A stretch of DNA of 14,465 nucleotides, from assembly GCA_021163085.1 (NCBI GenBank), contig JAGGXL010000199.1, positions 1 through 14,465 of the forward strand, written 5' to 3'. This document shows, piece by piece, positions 1 through 7,264 of the stretch (position 1 is its first letter; every line of letters begins with the position of its first letter). The DNA is from Thermodesulfobacterium sp. GTDB lineage: Bacteria; Desulfobacterota; Thermodesulfobacteria; Thermodesulfobacteriales; Thermodesulfobacteriaceae. The position numbers and the translations under genes are program-made. The notes under the pieces are model-generated. The model made no database searches, had not been told where the DNA came from, and saw only the letters and a program-made list of their open reading frames with translations.

Positions 1-103
1 AGAATTAATTGCTAAGGCTCAAGGAGGTTCTAAAAAAGAAGCAGAAGTTTTAGCTGCTAAAAGGGCTTTAAAAATTTTGAAAGAAAAGGCTGTTTTAGAT
101 TGA
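1..103 (+). CDS. rnc: Ribonuclease III, C-terminal end (partial)
   Basis: Only the last 33 codons and the TGA stop are present (reading frame from base 2); the gene begins outside the window. The visible peptide contains GGSKKEAEVLAAKRALKIL, the end of a double-stranded-RNA-binding domain, in which the conserved KK and A..A..AL positions contact RNA or pack the last helix. RNase III cleaves double-stranded RNA during rRNA processing. The gene lies 31 bases upstream of era on the same strand; an rnc-era pairing is common in bacteria and supports the call. Another dsRBD protein is possible from this fragment alone, but the neighbour makes RNase III most likely. Confidence 0.85.
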   Translation, partial: ELIAKAQGGSKKEAEVLAAKRALKILKEKAVLD

Positions 104-134
104 TAAACTTGAATTTTGGACTTAGCTTTAAAAG

Positions 135-1046
135 ATGACAGAAAATAATTTAAAAACTACCAAATCTGGATTTGTTGGTATTATAGGTCTTCCGAATGTT
201 GGAAAATCAACGCTTTTAAATCAACTTTTAGGAACCAAAGTTTCCATAGTTAGTCCAAAACCTCAGACTACAAGATTTAATATTAGGGGGGTTTTGACAA
301 AAGATAATTACCAGATTGTTTTTGTTGATACTCCAGGAATTCATGATGCAAAAGATCTTTTTAACCAGATAATGGTAAAGGAAGCACTAAATACCTTAGA
401 GGAAGTTGATATTATTTTGTGGGTTATGGATGTTACCCGTCGTATTCCAGAGGAAGAAAGGATTCTGGATTTAATAAAAAAAGCTGGTAAACCAGCCATT
501 TTAGCTCTAAATAAGATAGATCTTATAAAAAAACAGGAACTTCTTCCTATAATAGATTATTTTTCTAAACTTCATGATTTTCACGCTATAATTCCTGTTT
601 CAGCCTTAAAAAATGATGGGCTTGATAGACTGCTTGATGAAATCGTAAAACTTCTTCCAGAAGGCCCTTTTTATTATGAGCCAGACAGAGTTACAGATTT
701 ACCGTTAAGCTTGCTTATAGCAGAAATAATCCGTGAGAAAGTCTTTATGTTAACCTATCAGGAAATTCCATATTCTACGGCTGTAAAGGTAGAGGAAATA
801 AGAGAAGAACCGGATAAGAATTTGTTTTACATTCAGGCGACTATATTTATAGAAAGAGATTCCCAAAAGGGAATTATAATCGGTAAAGGTGGAAGGATGT
901 TAAAAAAGATAGGAACTCTTGCCAGAGAAGAGCTTGAATTTTTATTAGGCAAAAAGATATATTTGGAGCTCTGGGTTAAGGCGTTAAAAGACTGGAGAGA
1001 AAGGGAATCTCACATCAGAAGACTTGCAATACCTTTTAGGGAATAA
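135..1046 (+). CDS. era: GTPase Era, 30S ribosome assembly
   Basis: Era binds the 3' end of 16S rRNA and acts in 30S subunit maturation. The 303-residue protein has the usual family length. The GTPase motifs are intact: G1 GLPNVGKST at residues 18-26, G2 around PQTTR at 43-47, G3 DTPG at 65-68, G4 NKID at 126-129 and G5 SAL at 156-158. The C-terminal KH RNA-binding domain carries the GxxG loop as GKGG at 250-253, and the protein ends near the usual position after the KH domain. The ATG start gives a short N-terminus ahead of G1. No clear Shine-Dalgarno sequence precedes it, so translation may depend on coupling to rnc upstream. Nothing unusual is seen in the domain structure. Confidence 0.97.
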   Translation: MTENNLKTTKSGFVGIIGLPNVGKSTLLNQLLGTKVSIVSPKPQTTRFNIRGVLTKDNYQIVFVDTPGIHDAKDLFNQIMVKEALNTLEEVDIILWVMDVTRRIPEEERILDLIKKAGKPAILALNKIDLIKKQELLPIIDYFSKLHDFHAIIPVSALKNDGLDRLLDEIVKLLPEGPFYYEPDRVTDLPLSLLIAEIIREKVFMLTYQEIPYSTAVKVEEIREEPDKNLFYIQATIFIERDSQKGIIIGKGGRMLKKIGTLAREELEFLLGKKIYLELWVKALKDWRERESHIRRLAIPFRE

Positions 1047-1162
1047 TAAGCCTTTTCATAAATCAAGATTTTCGTCGAACATGATTAACTTTTAAAAAGA
1101 ATTTTTTAATTTTCAAAATTCCAGTTGGTGGTAAATTAAAAGTGTAATTTTTGGTTTTTGAC

Positions 1163-2191
1163 ATGGAAAAACTTCAGATAAAGGGCAAAATCTCATGCTA
1201 TGAACTTGAGAAAAAGCTAAAGGCATCTTCTTTTAAATTTTTAGATATCACAAAACTTGAAGATATAAATATCTGTTTACTCTTAGTTATTTTAAAGGAG
1301 CTCAAAAATAAAAAACTAAGCTTGAACAATCTAATAGCAACCAATAAGCAGTTGGAATTGATACATCTTCTGAAAAAATATCTTGAATATCCAAAAGAAA
1401 CAAAGACCAACGGTAAAAAGCTTATATCTTTAAATTTAAAACATCTGTTTTATAAAATCCTTATCCCTGTGGAGTATCTGGGATATTTTTTAGTGGAAGT
1501 TTTTAAAAATATTCGTCAGATGGAATTATCGGCTTTACTAAAAGATTTACAAGTTTCAGGAGCAGGAACTCTTCTACTACTAGGAGCTTTATCTTTTTTA
1601 TTGGGAATAGTTATGGCTTATCAAAGTGCAATTTTATTAAGAACTTTTGGTGCAAACATATTTATAGTTGAACTTATAGGCATTCCTACTTTTAGAGAAC
1701 TTGCTCCTATTATTACTGGAATTCTCTTAGCTGGAAGAGTAGCAAGTGGCTATTCTGCTAATATTGGTTTAAGAAAAGTTTCCGAAGAACTTGATGCTTT
1801 GGAAGTAATGGGACTTTCCTGGGTCAGTCTACTTGTGTTGCCAAGAGTGCTATCTTTAATAATCTCTGCTCCTATTTTAATGCTTTTTTCTTCTTTTTTT
1901 ATGGTCTTGGGAGGAGCTTTAATTTCAGAAATTTATCTTAATATACCTATGCTGGATTTTTTCTCCAGATTGCCAGAAGCTGTTGGTTCTAATCATGTGA
2001 TAGCAGGGATTATCAAAATGCCCTTTTTTGGATTATATACAGCTCTCGTAGGATGCTATTTTGGTTATATTTCAGAAAAAAATCCTCAAAGCCTTGCCAA
2101 TTCAGTGATGAAAAGCGTTGTTTATTGCATAGCAGGAGTAATTGTGATGGATGCTATTTTTTCTATTATATTTACAAAGGTCGGATTATGA
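1163..2191 (+). CDS. mlaE: MlaE-type ABC transporter permease, with degenerate STAS-like N-terminus
   Basis: This is the membrane subunit of an MCE-family phospholipid transporter. The C-terminal two thirds contains several hydrophobic segments and the family signature RELAPIITGILLAGRVASG in the middle, as in MlaE/YrbE permeases. The first roughly 90 residues are soluble and resemble a worn STAS domain (MlaB-like), an arrangement seen in some fused permeases; no separate mlaB is visible. I chose ATG 1163 (342 residues). A TTG at 1151 in the same frame would add four residues, and neither start has a good Shine-Dalgarno sequence. The stop overlaps the start of mlaF by the four bases ATGA, so the two are translationally coupled. 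The 116 bases between era and this gene contain no clear terminator or strong promoter. Confidence 0.9.
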   Translation: MEKLQIKGKISCYELEKKLKASSFKFLDITKLEDINICLLLVILKELKNKKLSLNNLIATNKQLELIHLLKKYLEYPKETKTNGKKLISLNLKHLFYKILIPVEYLGYFLVEVFKNIRQMELSALLKDLQVSGAGTLLLLGALSFLLGIVMAYQSAILLRTFGANIFIVELIGIPTFRELAPIITGILLAGRVASGYSANIGLRKVSEELDALEVMGLSWVSLLVLPRVLSLIISAPILMLFSSFFMVLGGALISEIYLNIPMLDFFSRLPEAVGSNHVIAGIIKMPFFGLYTALVGCYFGYISEKNPQSLANSVMKSVVYCIAGVIVMDAIFSIIFTKVGL

Positions 2192-2949
2192 AAGTAATTG
2201 AGTTTAAAAATGTTCAATCTGGTTATGAGAAAATAGTTGTTCATAAAAACTTAAATTTTTCTGTGAATAAAGGTGAAATTGTAGCTCTTGTAGGAGGCAG
2301 TGGTTCTGGTAAAACAACTATTCTTAAATTAATCTTGCTTTTACTTTCTCCTCAAAAGGGAGAAATCTATCTTTATGGCAAAAATACTAATAATCTTTCA
2401 AAGGAAGAAAAACAAGAATTGAGGAACAAAACCGGAGTGGTTTTTCAGTTCTCAGCATTGTTTAATTCTATGACCGTAGGAGAAAACATTATTTATCCTT
2501 TAAGGAAAATAGGAAAATATCCTTTAGATATCTTGAAAGATTTGGCGTATGTTAAATTAGGAATGGCAGGATTAAGTGATGAGGTTTTTAATAAATATCC
2601 AGAAGAATTATCAGGAGGTATGAAGAAAAAAGTGGCTTTAGCCAGAGCCCTTGCTTTAGATCCAGAGTTGCTTCTTCTTGATGAACCCACTTCAGGGCTT
2701 GATCCTGTAAGTTCTGAAGAAATAGAATCCATTTTAAAAAAATTGAGAGACTTAACAGGAATTACCATTTTTATGGTTACTCATGACCTTTTTACTCTAG
2801 GTATTTGTGATAGAGTTTTGGTATTGGCTGAGGGTAAAATAGTTTACGACGGCAAACCAAAAGAAATAAAATTTTTGCCTGATCCCTGGTTACAACAACT
2901 TTTTTCTACCAAAAGATGGAAAATTACAATCTCAGAAGCAAGAGAATAG
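2188..2949 (+). CDS. mlaF: MlaF-type ABC transporter ATPase
   Basis: This cytoplasmic ATPase powers the MlaE permease. All ABC motifs are present in the 253-residue protein: Walker A GGSGSGKT at 36-43, Q-loop Gln at 87 in VVFQFSALF, signature LSGGM at 131-135, Walker B LLLLDEPTSG at 151-160 and switch His at 189 in MVTHD. LSGGM rather than LSGGQ is typical of MlaF proteins. The start at ATG 2188 overlaps the mlaE stop (ATGA). An in-frame upstream TTG at 2053 lies inside mlaE and encodes no family sequence, so it is not the start. Three bases separate its stop codon from mlaD, so mlaE, mlaF and mlaD form one operon. Confidence 0.95.
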   Translation: MKVIEFKNVQSGYEKIVVHKNLNFSVNKGEIVALVGGSGSGKTTILKLILLLLSPQKGEIYLYGKNTNNLSKEEKQELRNKTGVVFQFSALFNSMTVGENIIYPLRKIGKYPLDILKDLAYVKLGMAGLSDEVFNKYPEELSGGMKKKVALARALALDPELLLLDEPTSGLDPVSSEEIESILKKLRDLTGITIFMVTHDLFTLGICDRVLVLAEGKIVYDGKPKEIKFLPDPWLQQLFSTKRWKITISEARE

Positions 2950-2952
2950 GAA

Positions 2953-3885
2953 ATGATAGAAGGGAGAGTAAATTACCTGATTGTAGGAATTTTTGTAATT
3001 TTAGGTATACTTCTTTTTAGTATCGTTTTGTATATATTTTCTCATATAGGGGAAAGCTCAAAGTATACAGAATATCTTATTGTAACTTCGCAATCAGTAC
3101 AAGGATTAAAACCCTCTGCATCAATTTATTATAAAGGAGTTCAGATAGGAAAGGTAAAGAATATGGAAATTGATCCAGAAAATCAAAAATTAATAAGAAT
3201 AAGAGTTCTGATAGATAAAAAACTAAATATAAATAAAGGAATTTCTGCTACTTTAGGAGTTCAAGGAATTACAGGGATTGCTTATCTTTTGTTAACAGAG
3301 GATCCCAAAGCAAAAGTAACTTTTGACAAAAAAGAAAAGCTAAAAATTATTCCTATGAAAGAATCTGATTTACAGCGTCTGGTTTCTGCTCTTCCCGAAA
3401 CTATTTACAACACCAATAAACTTCTTGAAAATATAAATCAGATTTTAAACAAGTTAGAATTTGAAAGAGTAAATAGGGTGTTAGCTAAGCTCGAAAAAAA
3501 TTCTGATGAACTTTCTCAAGTATTAAAAGAATCTCAATTAACCGTCAAAGAAGCCTTTTATTTAATAAATCAAGCAAAAGAGAAGCTTTACCAGATTGAT
3601 ATAGAGGAATTTAATAATTTGACTCACGATAGTAGAAAGTTAGTTACCCAATATACAATAGTTGCAGAGGAACTGGAAAAGGAGATCAAAAAACTGGATG
3701 AGCTTTTTTCAAAATCTTCTAAAATTTTAAATACCACTGATGCCGAACTTTTACCTCAGATTTTAAAGACAGTGAAAGAGATTGAAAGAACTTCACAAAA
3801 TCTTTCTGAACTTTCAAAAAAGTTAAAAGAAAAATTAACCTTATTTCCAGATGCTACAGTTAAAAAAAGCCATCTGGAGGAGTAA
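2953..3885 (+). CDS. mlaD: MlaD-type MCE-domain periplasmic lipid-binding protein
   Basis: This inner-membrane-anchored MCE protein forms the periplasmic ring or tunnel through which lipids pass to or from the MlaEF complex. A single N-terminal membrane anchor spans about residues 7-29. An MCE domain follows at about 37-117, with the typical VQGLKPSASIYYKGVQIGKV segment and the hydrophobic pore-loop region around GITGIAYLLL. Residues from about 135 to 300 are charged and heptad-like, predicted by eye to be long helices or coiled coil. That tail makes it longer than Escherichia coli MlaD and closer to the long MCE proteins that bridge the periplasm. It overlaps or abuts its neighbours closely: three bases after mlaF, and a Shine-Dalgarno for the next frame lies inside its last codons. 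Confidence 0.92.
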   Translation: MIEGRVNYLIVGIFVILGILLFSIVLYIFSHIGESSKYTEYLIVTSQSVQGLKPSASIYYKGVQIGKVKNMEIDPENQKLIRIRVLIDKKLNINKGISATLGVQGITGIAYLLLTEDPKAKVTFDKKEKLKIIPMKESDLQRLVSALPETIYNTNKLLENINQILNKLEFERVNRVLAKLEKNSDELSQVLKESQLTVKEAFYLINQAKEKLYQIDIEEFNNLTHDSRKLVTQYTIVAEELEKEIKKLDELFSKSSKILNTTDAELLPQILKTVKEIERTSQNLSELSKKLKEKLTLFPDATVKKSHLEE

Positions 3886-3887
3886 AA

Positions 3888-4409
3888 GTCAAAAGACTAA
3901 AAATTTTTTGTATTATAGGAATACTTATTTTTTTATGGGGATGCGCTCCCAATTTTTTTCTTATGAAATCAGAAAAAATAAATCTTCACAAATTAGAACC
4001 ACAAAACACAGTAGAATGTAAAAAATCTGTGCGTTTTAAAATTGTTCTTCCTGAGTATCTTGATACCGAAAGAATACTTTATAAGGATGAAGAGGGTTTT
4101 CATTACTTTTCTAAAAATTTCTGGATTTGTCCTTTATCATGTATTTTAAAAACCTATTTTATGTCCTCCTTTTCCTGTTTTTCTCCAGAGGGGGAGCTTT
4201 TTGAAATTGTAATTACGGATTTTTATCCATTTATAGAGAAAAATAATATTAAAATGATTTTAAAGGGAAAGATTGTTTCAGGAAGCCAGACCAAAGAATT
4301 TATTTTTACTAAGGCTTCCAAGGTTAATAATTTTAAAGAGCTTATTTCTCTTTACGAAGATATAGTGTTTCAACTAATCCAAGAAATATCTGATTTTTTC
4401 AAACTTTAA
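3888..4409 (+). CDS. ABC-type transport auxiliary lipoprotein (PqiC/MlaX-like), start codon non-canonical
   Basis: The mature part (from about residue 26) resembles ABC-transport auxiliary lipoproteins that accompany MCE transporters: FKIVLPEYLDTERILYKD and a later FWICPL segment match that family's pattern. The only canonical start, ATG 3963, would give a 148-residue protein without a signal. Reading the same frame upstream gives VKRLKIFCIIGILIFLWGC, with a basic n-region, hydrophobic core and lipobox-like WGC (Cys19 if numbering starts at 3888). The first codon of that extension, GTC at 3888, sits 7 bases after GGAGG at 3876-3880, exactly where a start codon is expected. GTC is not a normal start, so either the start has mutated, a base is wrong, or a rare start such as ATT 3903 is used. 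Function: probably the outer-membrane lipoprotein partner of the Mla system. Confidence 0.7.
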   Translation, partial: VKRLKIFCIIGILIFLWGCAPNFFLMKSEKINLHKLEPQNTVECKKSVRFKIVLPEYLDTERILYKDEEGFHYFSKNFWICPLSCILKTYFMSSFSCFSPEGELFEIVITDFYPFIEKNNIKMILKGKIVSGSQTKEFIFTKASKVNNFKELISLYEDIVFQLIQEISDFFKL

Positions 4410-4455
4410 TATGCAAATCCCGATTATTTATAATTTTTAAAACTTTAAAATATTT

Positions 4456-4486
4456 TTGACTTTTAAGATAGCTTATGCTATATAAT
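4456..4486 (+). promoter_or_regulatory. Sigma-70-type promoter of the FapF-like gene
   Basis: TTGACT at 4456-4461 is a near-consensus -35 box. TATATAAT at 4479-4486 can be read as TATATA with a 17-base spacer or TATAAT with a 19-base spacer. The spacer contains the inverted repeat ATAGC-TTAT-GCTAT (4468-4481), which overlaps the -10 region and could be an operator. No GG-N10-GC sigma-54 signature is present here, so the barrel gene and the downstream fibre genes are probably not expressed from the same type of promoter. Confidence 0.65.
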
Positions 4487-4488
4487 CT

Positions 4489-4520
4489 CTTTAATATTTA
4501 AGACCTTTAATATTTAAGAC
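4489..4520 (+). repeat. Perfect 16-bp tandem duplication in the leader of the FapF-like gene
   Basis: CTTTAATATTTAAGAC occurs twice head to tail, at 4489-4504 and 4505-4520, without a mismatch. Each copy holds a nearly perfect palindrome, CTTtAATATTtAAG (12 of 14 positions symmetrical). The pair begins just after the -10 box and ends 34 bases before the ATG, so it covers the expected transcription start and early leader. This is the layout of paired operator sites, although a recent neutral duplication would look the same. Confidence 0.75.
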
Positions 4521-4554
4521 ATTGTTAAAAAGCTATTATAAGGAGGTATTTGCT

Positions 4555-5538
4555 ATGACAAGACTTAAGAAGGTTTTATTATTAACAGTTTTGTTAATAA
4601 TTTCAGTTTCTCTTTTTGGATTAAGTTCAGGAATATGTGGAGAAAATAAAAAACCTCCAACCTCTGAAGAAGCAATTCTGCAAGAAAAGGGTGGAGTTTT
4701 AGTTCCCAAGGGAACTTTGGTTATTGAACCCGGTTTTCAATATTCACATACTTCAAGAACCAGAATAGCTATAAGTGGATTTACTATTTTAGAAGCAATA
4801 GTAATAGGTAAGATTAAAACAGAAGATATCAAGAAAGACGTCTTTATGGGTTATCTTAATTTTCGTTATGGACTTTTAGATAATCTTCAACTTGAAGCAC
4901 AGATTCCATATCTTTACCGTAGAGAAAGATATTCTTATAAAGAAGATTCTTCTACTACAGAAAAAACAGTTACAGATTCAAACATTGGTGATATTACTTT
5001 TGGAGCCTCTTATCAACTTTTATATGAGAAAGGTAGCATTCCAGATGTTGTGTTAAATTTTAAAGTAAAAACTAATACTGGTAAAGATCCTTATGGTATA
5101 GAAAATGATGCTTTAGGAATTCCCAAGGAACTTCCTACAGGAAATGGTCATTGGGGAGTTTCTGGAGGAATCACGCTGGTTAAGCGTAGTGATCCAGCAG
5201 TTTTATTTGGTGGTTTAGCTTATTTTTACAATTTTGAACGTGATGTGAAAGGCTACGGAGAAATGAAACCCGGTAGTAGTGTGGATTTTAGTATAGGTAT
5301 GGCATATGCTTTAAATGAAAAGCTTTCTACTTATATTTCGTATGACCAAAAAATATATTCTCATACTACACAAAATGATGAAGATGTTGCAGGAACCGAT
5401 TTTAATGTAGGCATGCTTTATTTTGGAGCTTCTTATGTAACATCTTCCAAAAGTTCACTCAATTTTTCTGTTGGCGTAGGACTTACTAACGATGCCCCAG
5501 ATGTGACTTTGGAAATAAGACTGCCTATAAGATTTTAA
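4555..5538 (+). CDS. fapF: FapF-like outer-membrane beta-barrel, putative amyloid secretion pore
   Basis: The 327-residue protein has a Sec signal peptide (basic start, hydrophobic residues 7-22) and then alternating hydrophobic, aromatic-rich strands ending in a terminal Phe (RLPIRF), the usual outer-membrane insertion signal. The segments KGTLVIEPGFQYSHTS (43-58), SGFTILEAIVIGKI and FRYGLLDNLQLEAQIPY, and the ending TNDAPDVTLEIRLPIRF, are typical of FapF-like 'transporter' barrels found near C39 peptidases. Pseudomonas FapF is a trimeric 12-stranded barrel with an N-terminal coiled coil and a helical plug. Here only about 20 residues separate signal and barrel, enough for the plug-like helix (PTSEEAILQEK) but not a long coiled coil. 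ATG 4555 is chosen because AGGAGG lies at 4541-4546; an upstream TTG at 4522 lacks this support. It converges with the regulator gene, 8 bases apart. A different small-molecule porin cannot be excluded. Confidence 0.7.
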   Translation: MTRLKKVLLLTVLLIISVSLFGLSSGICGENKKPPTSEEAILQEKGGVLVPKGTLVIEPGFQYSHTSRTRIAISGFTILEAIVIGKIKTEDIKKDVFMGYLNFRYGLLDNLQLEAQIPYLYRRERYSYKEDSSTTEKTVTDSNIGDITFGASYQLLYEKGSIPDVVLNFKVKTNTGKDPYGIENDALGIPKELPTGNGHWGVSGGITLVKRSDPAVLFGGLAYFYNFERDVKGYGEMKPGSSVDFSIGMAYALNEKLSTYISYDQKIYSHTTQNDEDVAGTDFNVGMLYFGASYVTSSKSSLNFSVGVGLTNDAPDVTLEIRLPIRF

Positions 5539-5546
5539 AAATTGGA

Positions 5547-7016
5547 TTAGTGAATATTTATTTTGTATTTTTTAATAAGATTGTAAACTGTTGGTCTGCT
5601 TACATTTAATATTTTTGCTGTTTTACTTATATTAAAATTGCATTTTTCAAGAGTTTCTAATAGTTTAGATCGGTCTATAAAGTTTTTTTTATACTTTTTA
5701 GTATCTATTTCCATAAATTCTGGATTTAATGTAATATCAAGTCCTAAATCTTTTGGAGAAATTTTTTCATCTTCAGATAATACAAGAGCCCTTCTAATTT
5801 TGTTAATCAATTCTCTTACATTTCCAGGCCAGTGATATTCCATAATGGCTTTTTTTGCATCTTCAGAAAACTGTTTAGAAGTTATACTATATTCTTTACC
5901 AAACTTTTTTAAAAGATAATTAGCTAAAATAATTTTATCGTTTCCCCTATCCCTTAAGGGTGGAAGTTTTACAGTAAACACATTTAGACGATAATACAGA
6001 TCTGCTCTAAAGTTTCCGTTTTTTACTTCTTCCTCAAGATCGCGATTAGTTGCAGCTATAACCCTAACATCAACTTTTTTAGAATTTTCACTTCCTATTC
6101 TTTCTACTGTTCCATCTTCTAAAAATCTTAAAATTTTTGCTTGTAAAGATAAAGGTAGTTCACCTATTTCGTCAAGAAAAAGCATCCCCTTGTTTGCTAA
6201 TTCTACTTTTCCTTTTTTAGAAGTATGTGCTCCTGTGAAAGCCCCTTTTTCGTATCCAAAAAGTTCTGCTTCCAGTAAAGTTTCTGGAATTGCTGCGCAG
6301 TTTATTATTATAAAAGGTTTACCTTTTCTCAAACTTTTTTCATAAATAGCTCTGGCTACCAACTCTTTTCCTGTCCCACTTTCTCCCAAAATTAAAACGG
6401 GTATATTTAAAGGTGCAACTTTTCGTATCAAAGAAAAGACTTCTAATACCTCTTTGCAGGTCCCTACAAATTCTATGTTTTCATTGTAGTATTTTTTAGG
6501 TAAAATGGATTTGTTTAAATTTATATATAAATCAATTAAGTCATTAATTTCTATGCTATTTATTAAATATTTAACTCGGTATAAAAGGGTTTGTTTGAAA
6601 TGATTAAATACATACTCAGGATTAAATATCTCTAAGGAAAAATTACAATTCGGACAAATTTTGTTGTTATTAATAGGAGAGTTGCAATAAGGACACACTT
6701 CCCAAGAAACAGGGTATAAATTATTACAAATGAATTTCCATAGTTTTAAAAAGGTTTCTCTTTCTATAATTAAGAATTCTAAAGCTATACTATCTTTGTT
6801 TTTTCTTATTTTTTTAGCAAGTATTTTTAATTCTATACCTTGATATGGAATTAAAATTTCTACGATATCTTTTTTAAAGAAAATTTCATCTTCTGAAAGC
6901 TTTAGAAGTGCTCCTCTTAAGCTTAGTCCTTCTAATATTATTTTTTTCTTTTCCCCGTACTCTTTTAAAGGTATGAAAGCTTTTACAGGCTTTTTTAGAC
7001 GGATATCTAAACGCAT
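5547..7016 (-). CDS. Sigma-54 activator with PilZ-like N-terminus and zinc ribbon
   Basis: This 489-residue protein is a bacterial enhancer-binding protein that should activate RNA polymerase carrying sigma-54. The AAA+ domain is complete: Walker A GESGTGKE at 211-218, sigma-54-contact loop GAFTGA at 258-263, Walker B MLFLDEIGE around 278-286 and a conserved RADLYYRLNVF segment. A Fis-type helix-turn-helix occupies about 460-482 (SKTAKILNVSRPTVYNLIKK). The sensor part is unusual. Residues 1-90 look like a PilZ domain, the c-di-GMP-binding fold, with LSLRGALL matching the second PilZ motif and R2xxxR6 as a weak version of the first. A four-Cys zinc ribbon follows at 108/111/121/124. The gene is divergent from the fap-like genes and convergent with the barrel gene, so control of that locus is its likely job. 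In Pseudomonas the c-di-GMP-responsive activator FleQ controls fap, a functional parallel. The PilZ ligand residues are degenerate, so c-di-GMP binding is not assured. Confidence 0.9.
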   Translation of the reverse strand: MRLDIRLKKPVKAFIPLKEYGEKKKIILEGLSLRGALLKLSEDEIFFKKDIVEILIPYQGIELKILAKKIRKNKDSIALEFLIIERETFLKLWKFICNNLYPVSWEVCPYCNSPINNNKICPNCNFSLEIFNPEYVFNHFKQTLLYRVKYLINSIEINDLIDLYINLNKSILPKKYYNENIEFVGTCKEVLEVFSLIRKVAPLNIPVLILGESGTGKELVARAIYEKSLRKGKPFIIINCAAIPETLLEAELFGYEKGAFTGAHTSKKGKVELANKGMLFLDEIGELPLSLQAKILRFLEDGTVERIGSENSKKVDVRVIAATNRDLEEEVKNGNFRADLYYRLNVFTVKLPPLRDRGNDKIILANYLLKKFGKEYSITSKQFSEDAKKAIMEYHWPGNVRELINKIRRALVLSEDEKISPKDLGLDITLNPEFMEIDTKKYKKNFIDRSKLLETLEKCNFNISKTAKILNVSRPTVYNLIKKYKINIH

Positions 7017-7130
7017 AAATATATCCAGTTATTTATTATTTTTAAAAAATGAGTTGCAAAAAACTATATAATTTAGAATTTAATACATAATGAAAAAAGT
7101 TAAAGCTTTAAAATTAAAAAAATTTAATTT

Positions 7131-7191
7131 GTGTAAAATTGTTAAAGTAAAAATTGTAAAAAGTGTAAAATTAGTTTTTACACTTTTACAA
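7131..7191. promoter_or_regulatory. TGTAAAA cluster with 38-bp inverted repeat, putative activator site
   Basis: The divergent intergenic region between the sigma-54 activator and the first fap-like gene contains an inverted repeat with arms at 7154-7170 and 7175-7191 around a 4-base centre. It is symmetrical except for a one-base shift. It resolves into nested half-sites: TTGTAAAA 7154-7161, GTGTAAAA 7163-7170, TTTTACAC 7176-7183 and TTTTACAA 7184-7191. A further GTGTAAAATT at 7131-7140 repeats the one at 7163-7172. The arms are AT-rich and lack a T-run typical of a terminator on either side. Paired inverted sites upstream of a promoter are where enhancer-binding proteins usually bind, so the neighbouring regulator is the obvious candidate. 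Confidence 0.55.
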
Positions 7192-7233
7192 TCAAAGAAT
7201 CTTTTTATCAGATAAATCAAAGGTTTCAAAATC

Positions 7234-7249
7234 AGGCACATTTATTGAT
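7234..7249 (+). promoter_or_regulatory. Possible sigma-54 -24/-12 element, imperfect
   Basis: AGGCACATTTATTGAT has the -24 half GGCAC and, at the correct GG-N10 spacing, TTGA in place of the -12 TTGC. It lies about 60 bases downstream of the inverted repeat, and no sigma-70 promoter could be found in this interval. Against it, the expected transcription start would be only about 5 bases before the ATG at 7265, leaving almost no leader. It is a candidate only. Confidence 0.3.
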
Positions 7250-7264
7250 TGATAAAGAGATGTT

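Noticed and set aside
2053..2187. Upstream TTG extension of the MlaF reading frame
   Set aside because: It lies inside mlaE, encodes no family sequence, and the ATGA overlap at 2188 is the obvious start.
7012..7026. Perfect GG-N10-GC sigma-54-like spacing on the minus strand at the start of the activator gene
   Set aside because: The -12 GC falls inside the start codon region, so transcription would begin within the gene; flanking bases do not match TGGCAC/TTGC. Likely chance.
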